Source: Cyanobacteria bacterium FACHB-DQ100
GTDB lineage: Bacteria > Cyanobacteriota > Cyanobacteriia > Leptolyngbyales > Leptolyngbyaceae
NCBI GenBank assembly: GCA_014695195.1
Contig: JACJNW010000022.1
Location: forward strand, 186,001-250,000
DNA length: 64,000 bases
Direction of reading: 5' to 3'
Position numbers and translations under genes: made by a program. The notes below the pieces were generated by a model that saw only the letters and a program-made list of their open reading frames with translations, was not told where the DNA came from and made no database searches. Below are positions 45,253 through 54,184 of the stretch, one piece after another. Each line of letters opens with the position of its first letter. The first letter of the stretch is position 1.

Positions 45253-47874
45253 ATGGCTACTCCTCTTAGCGGCGCTCAAATTCGGCAGACGTTTCTTGAT
45301 TTCTTTGCACAGCGCGGACATCAACCGCTACCCAGTGCGTCGCTGGTGCCTGAAGATCCAACGGTGTTATTGACGATCGCCGGAATGCTGCCATTTAAGC
45401 CGATTTTTCTCGGTCAGCGTCAGGCTGAATTTCCCCGCGCGACGACTTCTCAGAAGTGTATCCGCACGAACGATATTGAGAATGTGGGACGCACCGCCCG
45501 ACATCATACGTTTTTTGAGATGCTGGGAAATTTCAGCTTTGGTGATTATTTTAAGTCGCAAGCGATCTCTTGGGCTTGGGAGCTTTCAACCAAAACGTAT
45601 GGCTTGCCTCCAGAGCGCATCATCGTCAGCGTGTTTGAAGAAGATGACGAAGCGTTCGCGATCTGGCGTGATGAGATTGGTATTCCTGCCCATCGAATTC
45701 AGCGTATGGGGGCAAAAGATAACTTCTGGAATTCAGGCCCAACTGGCCCCTGCGGCCCTTGCTCGGAGTTGTATTACGACTTTCATCCAGAACTCGGTGA
45801 TGACCACCTTGATCTCGAAGATGATACACGCTTCATTGAGTATTACAACCTGGTGTTTATGCAATACAACCAGGACATTGATGGCAATTTAACCCCACTT
45901 CAGAACAAGAACATTGATACGGGAATGGGTCTGGAGCGGATGGCACAGATTCTCCAGCAAGTGCCAAATAACTATGAAACAGATTTGATTTTCCCGATCG
46001 TTCAAACCGCTGCAAAAATTGCTGGGATCGATTACGCGATCTCAGATGAATCGACGAAAGTCTCGCTGAAAGTGATTGGCGATCATGTTCGCGCTGTCGT
46101 TCACATGATTGCAGATGGCATCATTGCCTCGAATGAAGGACGGGGCTATGTGCTGCGGCGATTAATTCGCCGGGTAGTGCGTCATGGACGTTTAATCGGA
46201 ATCAATCAAGATTTCACGCCTGATGTTGCAGAAACTGCGATCGCACTGGCTGAATCGGCTTACCCGAATGTGCGAATGAAGGAAACCGTGATCAAGTCGG
46301 AACTGAAGATTGAAGAAGAACGGTTCCGCAAGACGCTCGATCGTGGCGAAAAGCTATTAGAAGACATCTTGAACCAAGAACAAAAGCAGATCTCTGGAAA
46401 AGATGCGTTTGAGCTATACGACACCTACGGCTTTCCGGTTGAACTCACCGAAGAAATTGCGGCTGAAAAAGGTTTAACTGTTGATATGTTGGGCTTTGAA
46501 GCTGAAATGGAAGCTCAACGCCAACGGGGACGCGATGCTCATAAAACGATCGATTTAACTGTTCAAGGAACATTAGATACGCTGGCAGAAACAATCCAGG
46601 AAACAGAATTCTTAGGCTACAAACAACCTTCTAGCCAAGCGGAAATTCAACTGTTGTTAGTAGATGGTGAAACCGTCGATCAAGTCGAATCTGGCACCGA
46701 AGTGCAAATCGTTCTGAATCAAACGCCGTTTTATGCAGAATCTGGGGGTCAGATTGGCGATCGAGGTTATCTGTCTGGTGAAGATTCGGTGATTCGGATC
46801 GAGGATGTGAAGAAAGAGTCAGCGTTCTTTGTTCACTTTGGACGAGTCGAGCGTGGAACGGTGCGAGTGAGCGATCGTGTCACCGCTCAGATTGATCTGT
46901 CCTGTCGTCGTCGCGCCCAAGCCAATCACTCTGCCACACACTTGCTACAAGCAGCACTGCGTAAGATTGTCGATGAAAGCATTTCGCAAGCGGGATCATT
47001 AGTTGACTTCGATCGCTTACGGTTTGACTTCAACTATTCCAAGCCCTTAACCCTGGAACAACTGCAACAAGTTGAAGAACAAATTAACACCTGGATTGCA
47101 GAAGGACATCAAGCCGAGATTGAAGTTATGCCGATCGCAGATGCGAAAGCAAAAGGTGCAGTCGCAATGTTTGGTGAAAAGTATGGGGATGAAGTTCGCG
47201 TGATTGATTTCCCTGGGGTTTCGATGGAGCTATGCGGCGGAACTCATGTGAGTAACACCGCAGAAATTGGGTTGTTCAAGATTGTTTCTGAGATCGGAGT
47301 TGCGGCGGGAGTTCGACGGATTGAAGCAATCTCCGGAGCATCGGTGCTGGAATATCTCAATGTTCGCGAGGCTGTTGTTAAAGAGTTAAGCGATCGCTTC
47401 AAAGTCAAACCCGAAGAGATCGCCGATCGCATTACTTCACTCCAAACCGAACTGAAGAACACTCAGAAGCAATTGGAAGCGGTGAAAGGACAGCTAGCGA
47501 TCGCCAAAGCCGATCAACTGTTAGCTGAAGCTGAAACCGTTGGAGACTTCAAAATGCTGGTGGCTCAACTCGAAGGCGTTGATCCGGCTGCGCTTCAGAA
47601 AGCCGCAGAACAACTGCTGCAAAAATTAGGTGAAGGCGCGATCGTCTTGGGTTCAATTCCCGAAGCGGGTAAGGTGAGCTTTGTGGCGGCGTTTAGTCCA
47701 GCAGTCGTAAAGAAAGGACTGCAAGCGGGGAAAGTTGTCGGTGCGATCGCAAAAATCTGCGGCGGTGGCGGCGGGGGTCGCCCGAACTTGGCGCAAGCAG
47801 GCGGGCGAGATACGAGCAAACTACCGGAAGCCTTGGCAGAGGCAAAGCAGCAATTGCAATCTGGCTTAATTTAG
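45253..47874 (+). CDS. alaS: alanine--tRNA ligase
   Basis: 873 residues from the ATG at 45253, the usual AlaRS length; the frame is open upstream to 45181 but those residues are not family-like. The class II catalytic domain has [47 protein letters not shown] and [14 protein letters not shown]. The editing domain has [12 protein letters not shown] and CGGTHV (zinc site). The C-terminal Ala domain shows the coiled coil and [15 protein letters not shown]. It charges tRNA-Ala. A perfect hairpin follows at 47882-47923. Confidence 0.97.
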   Translation: MATPLSGAQIRQTFLDFFAQRGHQPLPSASLVPEDPTVLLTIAGMLPFKPIFLGQRQAEFPRATTSQKCIRTNDIENVGRTARHHTFFEMLGNFSFGDYFKSQAISWAWELSTKTYGLPPERIIVSVFEEDDEAFAIWRDEIGIPAHRIQRMGAKDNFWNSGPTGPCGPCSELYYDFHPELGDDHLDLEDDTRFIEYYNLVFMQYNQDIDGNLTPLQNKNIDTGMGLERMAQILQQVPNNYETDLIFPIVQTAAKIAGIDYAISDESTKVSLKVIGDHVRAVVHMIADGIIASNEGRGYVLRRLIRRVVRHGRLIGINQDFTPDVAETAIALAESAYPNVRMKETVIKSELKIEEERFRKTLDRGEKLLEDILNQEQKQISGKDAFELYDTYGFPVELTEEIAAEKGLTVDMLGFEAEMEAQRQRGRDAHKTIDLTVQGTLDTLAETIQETEFLGYKQPSSQAEIQLLLVDGETVDQVESGTEVQIVLNQTPFYAESGGQIGDRGYLSGEDSVIRIEDVKKESAFFVHFGRVERGTVRVSDRVTAQIDLSCRRRAQANHSATHLLQAALRKIVDESISQAGSLVDFDRLRFDFNYSKPLTLEQLQQVEEQINTWIAEGHQAEIEVMPIADAKAKGAVAMFGEKYGDEVRVIDFPGVSMELCGGTHVSNTAEIGLFKIVSEIGVAAGVRRIEAISGASVLEYLNVREAVVKELSDRFKVKPEEIADRITSLQTELKNTQKQLEAVKGQLAIAKADQLLAEAETVGDFKMLVAQLEGVDPAALQKAAEQLLQKLGEGAIVLGSIPEAGKVSFVAAFSPAVVKKGLQAGKVVGAIAKICGGGGGGRPNLAQAGGRDTSKLPEALAEAKQQLQSGLI

Positions 47875-47881
47875 GAAATTC

Positions 47882-47923
47882 GCCCTATCTTCAGCAGCCG
47901 AGTTTAGCTGCTGAAGATAGGGC
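47882..47923 (+). terminator. hairpin after alaS
   Basis: A perfect 17-bp stem (47882-47898 with 47907-47923, loop of 8) starts 8 bp after the alaS stop. There is no T run after it, so it may act as a weak or factor-aided terminator or an mRNA stabiliser. Confidence 0.6.
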
Positions 47924-47968
47924 ATCAGCTGTGCTAATGTTGAGCTATCTTTGTGCAGGAGAGTTATC

Positions 47969-48193
47969 GTGTCTCCGATTCACCAAATCATTCTCGGAGA
48001 GTTACAAAAATTTCCACTTGAGAAACAGGGAGAAGTTTTAAATTTTATTGAATCGTTGCAACAAACAACAGAAACAAAACTTGGTCGTCCCATGCTCAGG
48101 GGTATTTGGGCAAACGTAGAAGAAATTACAGAAGAGGACATTGCAGAGGTGCGACAAGAAGTGTGGAGCAACTTTTCAAGAGAGATTGAATGA
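47969..48193 (+). CDS. VapB-type antitoxin (DUF2281-like)
   Basis: 74 residues from a GTG at 47969 with AGGAG 7 bp upstream (47957-47961). The N-terminal half (HQIILGELQKFPLEKQGEVLNFIESLQQ) is the DUF2281-like part, and the C-terminal ITEEDIAEVRQEVWSNF is a toxin-binding tail. It is coupled to the PIN toxin by a 4-bp ATGA overlap. It should neutralise the toxin and repress the pair. Confidence 0.8.
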   Translation: MSPIHQIILGELQKFPLEKQGEVLNFIESLQQTTETKLGRPMLRGIWANVEEITEEDIAEVRQEVWSNFSREIE

Positions 48194-48594
48194 GTTCAGT
48201 TGTTGCAGACACCCATACAATCATTTGGTATCTTCGCAATTCGTCTAAGCTTTCAGTAGTTGCACGCGAAACGCTGGATCGAGCAGTTCAAGCGGGTGAT
48301 TTAATCTACATTTCAGCAATTTCATTCGTAGAAATAGTCTATCTGGTTGAAAAAGGAAGGATTCCTAATGCAGATTTTACTAACCTTCTGAAGCTTACCT
48401 CAGACTTTTTGATAGGAATTGCGATCGCACCGCTGAACCTAGAAGTCGCAATAGCGATACAGCAAATTCCGAGAGAGACAGTCCCCGAAATGCCTGATCG
48501 CATTATCGCAGCAACAGCTTTCTCGCTAAATCTGCCGCTGATTACCTGTGATCACAAGGTTCAAGCCTTGGCAAACGTTCAGACGGTCTGGTAG
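48190..48594 (+). CDS. vapC: VapC-type PIN-domain toxin
   Basis: 134 residues. The PIN-domain acidic residues are in place: VVADTHTIIWYL (first Asp), VEIVYLVEKG (Glu), MPDRIIAATAFSLNLPLITCD (Asp, Thr and Asp near the end). The RNase usually cleaves tRNA or rRNA. It begins inside the antitoxin stop (ATGA). The whole pair appears intact, unlike the other toxin modules in the window. Confidence 0.88.
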   Translation: MSSVVADTHTIIWYLRNSSKLSVVARETLDRAVQAGDLIYISAISFVEIVYLVEKGRIPNADFTNLLKLTSDFLIGIAIAPLNLEVAIAIQQIPRETVPEMPDRIIAATAFSLNLPLITCDHKVQALANVQTVW

Positions 48595-48603
48595 TTTCTC
48601 AAT

Positions 48604-48789
48604 TCAATTTATCGATGCTTGCTTTCGTTGATGGCGGCGATAACGAGCTAGACAAGCTTCTAAATCTGTACAGGATTCAGCATCTAAGCTTGAATCACCC
48701 TTGCGATTACACATTTCGATGCAGTGTTGCAGCGATCGTGGTTGCGGTTGACGCATTTCTTTGAATAGTAAAAAACAGTCGCGAAACAT
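48604..48789 (-). CDS. small Cys-containing hypothetical protein
   Basis: 61 residues with five Cys, four of them arranged as HCIEMC and SCTDLEAC, and a basic tail (RYRRHQRKQ). The pattern could be a metal or disulfide site, but I recognise no family. Convergent to the toxin gene, 10 bp from its end. Confidence 0.4.
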   Translation of the reverse strand: MFRDCFLLFKEMRQPQPRSLQHCIEMCNRKGDSSLDAESCTDLEACLARYRRHQRKQASIN

Positions 48790-48812
48790 CTCTTGTTAAA
48801 GGTGTAAACAAC

Positions 48813-48852
48813 AAAAAACAGATCTCCAACAGCTTAAGAATGTTAGAGATCT
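48813..48852 (-). terminator. intrinsic terminator after the 69-residue gene
   Basis: An 11-bp stem with one wobble pair (48820-48830 with 48842-48852) is followed on the minus strand by six T (48813-48818). It closes the transcript coming from 49072. Confidence 0.78.
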
Positions 48853-48862
48853 TTAACCGTAC

Positions 48863-49072
48863 CTAATTATTGCGATAGTTCGCATCCAGCCAGCAGCGGG
48901 GCAATGCCTCACCAGAAGGAAACACTAAAGCAGTTTTGGTATACTTTTCTGGGTCTTGCTCTTCTTGCCCTGCTTGATCGCGGGCAGGAACCATCTCTTC
49001 GTTTGGATCAATCAAAAGCTTCACATCCAGAACTTCGAGTAAGTTACCCGTTTCTTTTTCTTGCAGCAACAT
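48863..49072 (-). CDS. hypothetical cyanobacterial protein
   Basis: 69 residues from the ATG at 49072, preceded by an AAGGAAGG element. It ends in LVFPSGEALPRCWLDANYRNN, a sequence style typical of a small conserved cyanobacterial family, with an acidic middle (GQEEQDPEKY). Function unknown. It lies 62 bp downstream of the CAAD gene on the same strand. Confidence 0.65.
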   Translation of the reverse strand: MLLQEKETGNLLEVLDVKLLIDPNEEMVPARDQAGQEEQDPEKYTKTALVFPSGEALPRCWLDANYRNN

Positions 49073-49134
49073 ACAAAGCCTTCCTTGCGACACTGTGATT
49101 AGAATAAAGAACAATCAACGAATCGAAATTCCTC

Positions 49135-49608
49135 CTAAGACAGAGTTTCGTCAGGATTAATCGCATTCTTGAAGTCATCGGCGATCGGCTGTGCTGCTCC
49201 AATTACATCTTGCTTCATGCCATCCATCATCTGCGAAAGCTCTTCGCGAGTTTCAACTTTCAACAGGTAGCGGTTCACAAACCAAACTGTGTAGCCGATT
49301 CCAACCAGTTCTAACAACCCGCTAATGATTGGAAGGCTCGTCACAAAGCCAATGACCCCGAAGATAAGATTCAGCGCAAACAAGGAGACTAGAATTGCAC
49401 CAAGCACATAGACGATCGGCTTATACTCTTGCCAGAATGCCGAAATGTACTTCATTGGATCACTGAAAAAGTCTTCGATCTGAGCGCGATCGCGCTCCCA
49501 CGCAGCAAGCCGACGCGCTTCGATCATCTCTTGCTCAGTCATTTGCTCAACCGTTGTAGGCGTGGGCTCAATAGCAGAGCTAGATGGCATTTCAATTTGA
49601 GTAGTCAT
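49135..49608 (-). CDS. CAAD-domain (CURT1-like) membrane protein
   Basis: 157 residues with a GAGGAA ribosome-binding element 6 bp before the start. An acidic, disordered N-terminus is followed by an amphipathic segment (about 35-60), two hydrophobic helices (about 65-90 and 93-115) and a helical tail. This is the CAAD family, to which plant CURT1 proteins that bend thylakoid membranes belong. It shares its strand with two DUF2382 genes upstream. Confidence 0.87.
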   Translation of the reverse strand: MTTQIEMPSSSAIEPTPTTVEQMTEQEMIEARRLAAWERDRAQIEDFFSDPMKYISAFWQEYKPIVYVLGAILVSLFALNLIFGVIGFVTSLPIISGLLELVGIGYTVWFVNRYLLKVETREELSQMMDGMKQDVIGAAQPIADDFKNAINPDETLS

Positions 49609-49619
49609 GTTAGTTTCCT

Positions 49620-50075
49620 CTAGGATTTACGACAGCGATCGAACCAGGCTTGATAGGTTTCTTTGTGTTTCGAGTCTTTGAGCGTGATTTCGATCCGAAT
49701 TTCGGCACAGTTATGATCGGGAGTCCGGGCGATCGCGTCGAGCAGATCACTCACTGTTTTAGGTGAATCGAACTCACCCTGAATCGTGTTACCGTTCGCG
49801 ATCGCGGTTCCGTTCGTGTGCTCTTTGCCATTAATTTGGCTCTGACCCAGATCGATTTCTGCAATCCGCTCGTAAGTCGGGTCAACCCGCTCAACAATCA
49901 ATTTTTCTCGTCGAACAGGAACCTCAACAATTCGAGTCTCGATCTCTTTGCGGACAACAATTTCGCCAACTTTACGCTTATCAGAACGGACAACTAACCG
50001 TTCTTCTAGCAGTTGAATGACTTCTTCAGGGGTAAGAACCTCAGAAGTCAGGGATTCATCAGCTTGGGGGATCAT
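49620..50075 (-). CDS. short DUF2382-like protein
   Basis: 151 residues. The first half (LEERLVVRSDKRKVGEIVVRKEIETRIVEVPVRREKLIVERV) has the DUF2382 pattern seen in stress-related cyanobacterial proteins. The second half holds a hydrophilic linker and ends KHKETYQAWFDRCRKS. Function unknown. It begins 68 bp after the PRC-barrel gene; a hairpin lies in between. Confidence 0.75.
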   Translation of the reverse strand: MIPQADESLTSEVLTPEEVIQLLEERLVVRSDKRKVGEIVVRKEIETRIVEVPVRREKLIVERVDPTYERIAEIDLGQSQINGKEHTNGTAIANGNTIQGEFDSPKTVSDLLDAIARTPDHNCAEIRIEITLKDSKHKETYQAWFDRCRKS

Positions 50076-50101
50076 AGCGGCAGGATGAAGAATAAAGGAT
50101 C

Positions 50102-50129
50102 GAAGGATGAAAGTTACCTTTCATCCTTC
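50102..50129. repeat. perfect 12-bp hairpin between two DUF2382 genes
   Basis: Arms 50102-50113 and 50118-50129, loop TTAC. No clear T run on the minus strand, so it may limit or stabilise rather than end the transcript. Confidence 0.65.
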
Positions 50130-50143
50130 AGCAGTCGTTGAGA

Positions 50144-50965
50144 TTAGAGTTTCTTCTCGACGATCGGAGTACCATCGACATTGAGATCAACCTCTTCGCG
50201 GCGGATTTGATCTTCTGCGGTGACAACATCGTGATCGACAACCTTCTTCACGCGCACTTCTTCACGCACAAAGGCTTCTTTCTGGATGTCGGCTACTTCT
50301 TCGTAAACTTCGACTCGCGCCACTTCACCTTCATGAAAATCAGCTTCACCCACAGTCACAGGCATTCCTCCCGTCACCGGAGTCCGTTCAATGACGACGC
50401 GCTCTTTCTCGATTGGCACAGAAACACGAGCGGTTTCAGTCTCGGTATGCTTACCGACGGTCACTTCACCCGTTTTTTGGCGAGTCTTGCTAGCAATCAA
50501 GCGCTCTTGGTAGAGACGTAAGGTTTGATCATTGTCCAATCCATAGAGATCCGGATCGCGATCGTAGCCATAGCTTGAGCGATCGTAGGTCATGTCTGCA
50601 CTCATTGCAGCGGTTGTCGGGCGATACACTCCCCGAACTTGTTCTTCATGGTCATAATCGATCAATCGCTCTGGATCGTAGGTCGGTAAACTTTCCACTT
50701 GAGCCTTGGTCAGACTGTTTGCATAAACCCGATGATCGGGATATGCAATGCGCCCTTGCGCGATCGGCATCAAGACTTTTTTGCCCAAGATCCACAACCC
50801 CGTGTTGATCACGAGATAGCGAAACGATCCATCATCATCAACTAGAACATCATCGACTGAGCCGACCTTTTCGTTACCAGAATACACATCAAATCCAATG
50901 ACATCATTGTTATCGAAGTGTGTGCGGTAGTCAGGGTCAAAATCCTTAATCTTATGAAGAGCCAT
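50144..50965 (-). CDS. PRC-barrel and DUF2382 protein
   Basis: 273 residues. The N-terminal PRC-barrel (about 1-80) has GFDVYSGNEKVGSVDDVLVDDDGSFRYLVINTG. The C-terminal DUF2382 domain (about 145-260) has LRLYQERLIASKTRQKTGEVTVGKHTETETARVSVPIEKERVVIERT and ends with DGTPIVEKKL. Such proteins are common under osmotic and desiccation stress. The cellular role is unknown. Confidence 0.85.
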   Translation of the reverse strand: MALHKIKDFDPDYRTHFDNNDVIGFDVYSGNEKVGSVDDVLVDDDGSFRYLVINTGLWILGKKVLMPIAQGRIAYPDHRVYANSLTKAQVESLPTYDPERLIDYDHEEQVRGVYRPTTAAMSADMTYDRSSYGYDRDPDLYGLDNDQTLRLYQERLIASKTRQKTGEVTVGKHTETETARVSVPIEKERVVIERTPVTGGMPVTVGEADFHEGEVARVEVYEEVADIQKEAFVREEVRVKKVVDHDVVTAEDQIRREEVDLNVDGTPIVEKKL

Positions 50966-51130
50966 AGCAGTATTTCATGGTTAATTGTGAATTATTTCTA
51001 CAATAGAAACCAAAGCGATTGGCGACATCATTCTTTTGGAGCGTCAAATCAAGCCAAAAGCAGTAGTTTTTGAACGGCTTCGGCAGAAATCTATGTGAGA
51101 ATCAAGAAAACGATCGCCACCGTTTATTTT

Positions 51131-51709
51131 ATGGCTCAAGTTTTATCAAAAGACCTTGATCAACAATTGGTGATTCAAGGAACCTGGGAGCATTTCAAGC
51201 ACATCCAACAAGGATTTGCAGAAACGCCAGGAGTAAAGCTGTCTTATTACAAGGAAACGATCGAGATCCCTATGCCCGGACTAGACCACGAACGTTTTTC
51301 CCGCATTATCAATTATCTAGTCTCAACATTCCTGCTGAAGCAAGGAGTTTGGTTTCAGATGACTGGCTCAGTGACACAAGAGCGGAAACGAGAAGTTTCT
51401 GCTCAAGCAGACGAATCTTTTTGTCTGGGCAGATTGAAGCCGATTCCTGACTTATCTATTGCAGTTGTCTTCACCAGTGGCGGCGTGAATAGATTGGCGA
51501 AGTATCGGGCGTTGGGTGTGCCTGAAGGGTGGTTCTGGGAGGGTGGCGTTCTAAAGCTTTATCACCTGCGCGAAGAAGGCTATCAGCAGATCGATCGTAG
51601 CGAACTACCAGGACTCGATCGCTTGGATATCAATCTATTGCAGCGCTGTATTTTAATCGCTGAAACCGACTTTGCAGAAGCAGTACAAACCTTTCAACAA
51701 TCGATCTAA
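51131..51709 (+). CDS. Uma2-family nuclease homolog, catalytic Glu replaced
   Basis: 192 residues from the ATG at 51131. The Uma2 (DUF820) fold is recognisable: GTWEHFKHIQQGF, AQADESFCLG, PDLSIAVVFTSGG, LAKYRALGVPEGWFWEGGVLKLYHL. In the PD-(D/E)XK-type core the family has PDLAIEV; here the Glu is Ala111 (codon GCA at 51461-51463, one base from GAA). If the assignment is right, nuclease activity is lost. The end overlaps the convergent HEAT-repeat gene by 4 bp. Confidence 0.82.
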   Translation: MAQVLSKDLDQQLVIQGTWEHFKHIQQGFAETPGVKLSYYKETIEIPMPGLDHERFSRIINYLVSTFLLKQGVWFQMTGSVTQERKREVSAQADESFCLGRLKPIPDLSIAVVFTSGGVNRLAKYRALGVPEGWFWEGGVLKLYHLREEGYQQIDRSELPGLDRLDINLLQRCILIAETDFAEAVQTFQQSI

Positions 51710-53013
51710 AAGCTCCATTCTCGAAGCGCGATCGCAATCCCTTGTCCTAGCCTGGACTCTTCTGGCTCAACTTTGGCAAGTCGCTTCAATTGTTGATGAG
51801 CTAACTCTGCGTTCAGTGTTTTCAATGCCGAAATTGCATGAAACCGTACACCATCCTCTGCATCTGCTAAGAGTGCTATCAGAGGACTTAAAGCTTCCAC
51901 ATTGCCTAACTGTCCTAAAGAAAGCGCGATCGCTTGTCGAGTCACAGCGGAACGCAAAAGCGGCAAAACATTTAACAGAATTCCGGTTGCTTGAAACTTT
52001 AGGGTGTCTGAGTCAATCCGCCCCATCGATTGAATAATTTCGAGTTGAATCGCCTCCGGCAGCGCCAACTGTAACAACGCATCTTCTAAGTAATTCAAAG
52101 ATTCAGGCAGTTTCATCCAGCTTAATGCACGCACTAGCTCGATCGCTAAATTTTTTGGAGTATGCGGCGATCTCAAAGTCTCGTATAGTGCCCTTGCTGC
52201 TTCAGAAGTTCCCCGTCTGCCAAGCGAGATCGCAGCTTGCCGACACACCTCAAGATTCAAGTCCAGCAGCATCGGACGAAGATAGGTCACTAAATTTGGG
52301 TAATCTTGACAAAACCCTAATCCAGCGACCGCAGCTAATCTAACCTGTGTGACTGGATCTTGCAGTGCATCAATGAGAACAGTCACAACCTCAGGTGCAT
52401 GAAAACTACTGAGCGCTTCGATCGCAATGGCGCGAACCTGAGCGTTTGAATCATGAACCACCTGCATCAACAATGGAACCGTTTCCGATCGCCGAATCTG
52501 TCCCAACGCTTGAACTGCAAACAGTCGCGTAGAAACTTCTACCAGCAATGGCTCTAACATCGGAACAGCAGATTTTCCCATGCTGGCTAACACTGAAACT
52601 GCCATCGAATTTAATTCCTGACTCTGGGAATTTTTTAGCAGTTCAATCAAAGCCTCAAGCACTTGTGGATGTTTAAAGCTGCCTAAAATACGAACCGCAA
52701 ACCATTGTGCTTCTAACTCCGCTTCTTCATCGTTTAACAGTTCAATCAAGGGTGCGATCGCATCCGTCCCAAAGCTTGGAAAGAGCTTACCCATCTCCCA
52801 GCGCTCCTGAAAACTGCCGCCTTCTAGCACCTGCATGGCTAAGTCGAGCAGCACAGTCGTAGTGTTTGGATTGCAGAACAACGATCGTTCAGTCTCACCC
52901 AGTTCATCGTTTAAGAGAATCTGCTGCAATCTGTAGCTCAACTGTCCCCAGTCCTGCTGATTTGCTGCGGACTGAGCCTGCTCTAAAATCTCGGAATATC
53001 TTAAGTTCTGCAC
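51706..53013 (-). CDS. HEAT-repeat protein
   Basis: 435 residues, built from about ten HEAT-like helical pairs in series from residue 85 on (for example AVSVLASMGKSAVPMLEPLL, LFAVQALGQIRRSETVPLLMQV, AIEALSSFHAPEVVTVLIDAL, VRLAAVAGLGFCQDYPNL). Such repeats make curved protein-binding scaffolds; some cyanobacterial members attach bilins to phycobiliproteins, but no lyase signature is evident. No membrane segment. Confidence 0.85.
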   Translation of the reverse strand: MQNLRYSEILEQAQSAANQQDWGQLSYRLQQILLNDELGETERSLFCNPNTTTVLLDLAMQVLEGGSFQERWEMGKLFPSFGTDAIAPLIELLNDEEAELEAQWFAVRILGSFKHPQVLEALIELLKNSQSQELNSMAVSVLASMGKSAVPMLEPLLVEVSTRLFAVQALGQIRRSETVPLLMQVVHDSNAQVRAIAIEALSSFHAPEVVTVLIDALQDPVTQVRLAAVAGLGFCQDYPNLVTYLRPMLLDLNLEVCRQAAISLGRRGTSEAARALYETLRSPHTPKNLAIELVRALSWMKLPESLNYLEDALLQLALPEAIQLEIIQSMGRIDSDTLKFQATGILLNVLPLLRSAVTRQAIALSLGQLGNVEALSPLIALLADAEDGVRFHAISALKTLNAELAHQQLKRLAKVEPEESRLGQGIAIALREWSF

Positions 53014-53135
53014 AATTTTTGCCTGCCGTTCTGATCACACATCAGCATTCATCGTCTGATGTTACTGTGCCACAGAAGTCGGCGATCGTCTTGGCAGTTA
53101 TTGACAAAAACGCATCAATTGATTGCAATGTTTGC

Positions 53136-53172
53136 ATGAGTGCGGCAGAGCATCAATCCCCACCGCACTCAT
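53136..53172. repeat. hairpin downstream of the ferritin-like gene
   Basis: A perfect 10-bp stem (53136-53145 with 53163-53172, loop 17). On the minus strand it follows the stop of the 78-residue gene by about 16 bp; a T run exists only on the plus side, so its effect is unclear. Confidence 0.5.
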
Positions 53173-53188
53173 TGTTTTAGATTCTGTT

Positions 53189-53425
53189 TTACATTTTACC
53201 GTTTTGCATCACTTGTTGAAGATGATGACGGATTTCTTGAGCCGTTTGCATGTCTGCGTCTCTCAGCTTGCGGAATAGTTCAGCACAGGGCTGAGACTGC
53301 ATTTGTTCTGCGTCTTTGATGTACGTTTCGTATGCTTTTACCGCTTCTGCCTTATTTTGCAACGCTGTGAGCAAGTCATACTCAAGGTTACTAATGGCTT
53401 CATTCCGAATTGCAGCCTGAGTCAT
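53189..53425 (-). CDS. small ferritin-like helical protein
   Basis: 78 residues from the ATG at 53425. A GGAGG lies 8 bp upstream of it and falls inside the longer reading frame, which argues for this start. Two long helices with Glu and His residues (NEAISNLEYDLLTALQNKAEAVKAYETY, and DMQTAQEIRHHLQQV) resemble half a ferritin-like bundle. No family assigned. Confidence 0.6.
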   Translation of the reverse strand: MTQAAIRNEAISNLEYDLLTALQNKAEAVKAYETYIKDAEQMQSQPCAELFRKLRDADMQTAQEIRHHLQQVMQNGKM

Positions 53426-53502
53426 AAGCCAAACCTCCAATGATTTAGGTCTGATTTAACAGTGGATCAATGCCGATCGACCTTCCTCTATCCAAAAGCG
53501 CA

Positions 53503-53931
53503 TTAACCTAATTTCACCTGAACATTCTGTCCATCTATCTGAACCGGATAAGTCTCTAACGGTTTCGCGGCTGGTTCTTTTTGCACTGTACCGTCCGCAG
53601 CAAATGCCGCGCCATGACAGGGACAGACGAACGATTTACGCTCTTTACTCCAACCGACCAAGCAGCCCTGATGGGTGCAAGTCGAATTGACTGCAATCAG
53701 CGTTTTTGGATCAGATGGACTGCGAATCACCACGATCGGAACCGGGGACTCGGTTTGTAGGAAACCTTTGGCATCGAGTTCTGCGATCGTTCCCACCGTC
53801 TCAAGTCTCTTAGCGTTTGCTTGCTCATTGCCCCGCCCCGTGCAAGCCGCAAGAAACGCAGTCAATCCGGCTGGAACTCGACTCATCAGCCAACCCACTC
53901 CAGCCCACGATAAAAATGTTCGACGACGCAT
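53503..53931 (-). CDS. Rieske 2Fe-2S protein, Tat-exported
   Basis: 142 residues; AAGGAG is 6 bp before the start. A twin-arginine signal MRRRTFLSWAG is followed by a hydrophobic stretch with AACTG, possibly a lipobox. The cluster ligands are C-T-H-Q-G-C and C-P-C-H-G-A (near residues 85 and 104), as in Rieske proteins. It lacks the length of cytochrome b6f PetC, so it is a small arsenite oxidase/QcrA-like type. Divergent to nirA, 253 bp away. Confidence 0.87.
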   Translation of the reverse strand: MRRRTFLSWAGVGWLMSRVPAGLTAFLAACTGRGNEQANAKRLETVGTIAELDAKGFLQTESPVPIVVIRSPSDPKTLIAVNSTCTHQGCLVGWSKERKSFVCPCHGAAFAADGTVQKEPAAKPLETYPVQIDGQNVQVKLG

Positions 53932-54013
53932 CGCGTTCTCCTTTTCCTCTTTGTTCTAAGGTACGGTGGCGAACCTCTTTCTAGGGGCAGATGACGAAAA
54001 CGAATAGCCATTA

Positions 54014-54084
54014 TGCAAAAACGTCATATTACGACATACTTTGTAACAACAGCTACGAATTTTCTCTCTTATCCCGCTTACCTT
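54014..54084 (+). promoter_or_regulatory. NtcA-activated nirA promoter
   Basis: A perfect NtcA box, GTA-N8-TAC, spans 54043-54056. Exactly 22 bp downstream stands a TAN3T -10 box, TACCTT (54079-54084). This is the class II NtcA promoter layout. It predicts a transcript start near 54091 and a leader of about 94 bases. Upstream, 54014-54026 (TGCA-N5-GTCA) is a near-match to the TGCA-N5-TGCA pattern of the LysR regulator NtcB. Confidence 0.85.
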
Positions 54085-54184
54085 TACTGCATGGTCAACG
54101 TCGCATCCAAAGACATCGAATTGGGGAGACGAAACGATCAGACTTGTGTTCGCTCTGGAACACCTTTATCTATAGGCTCAATCC

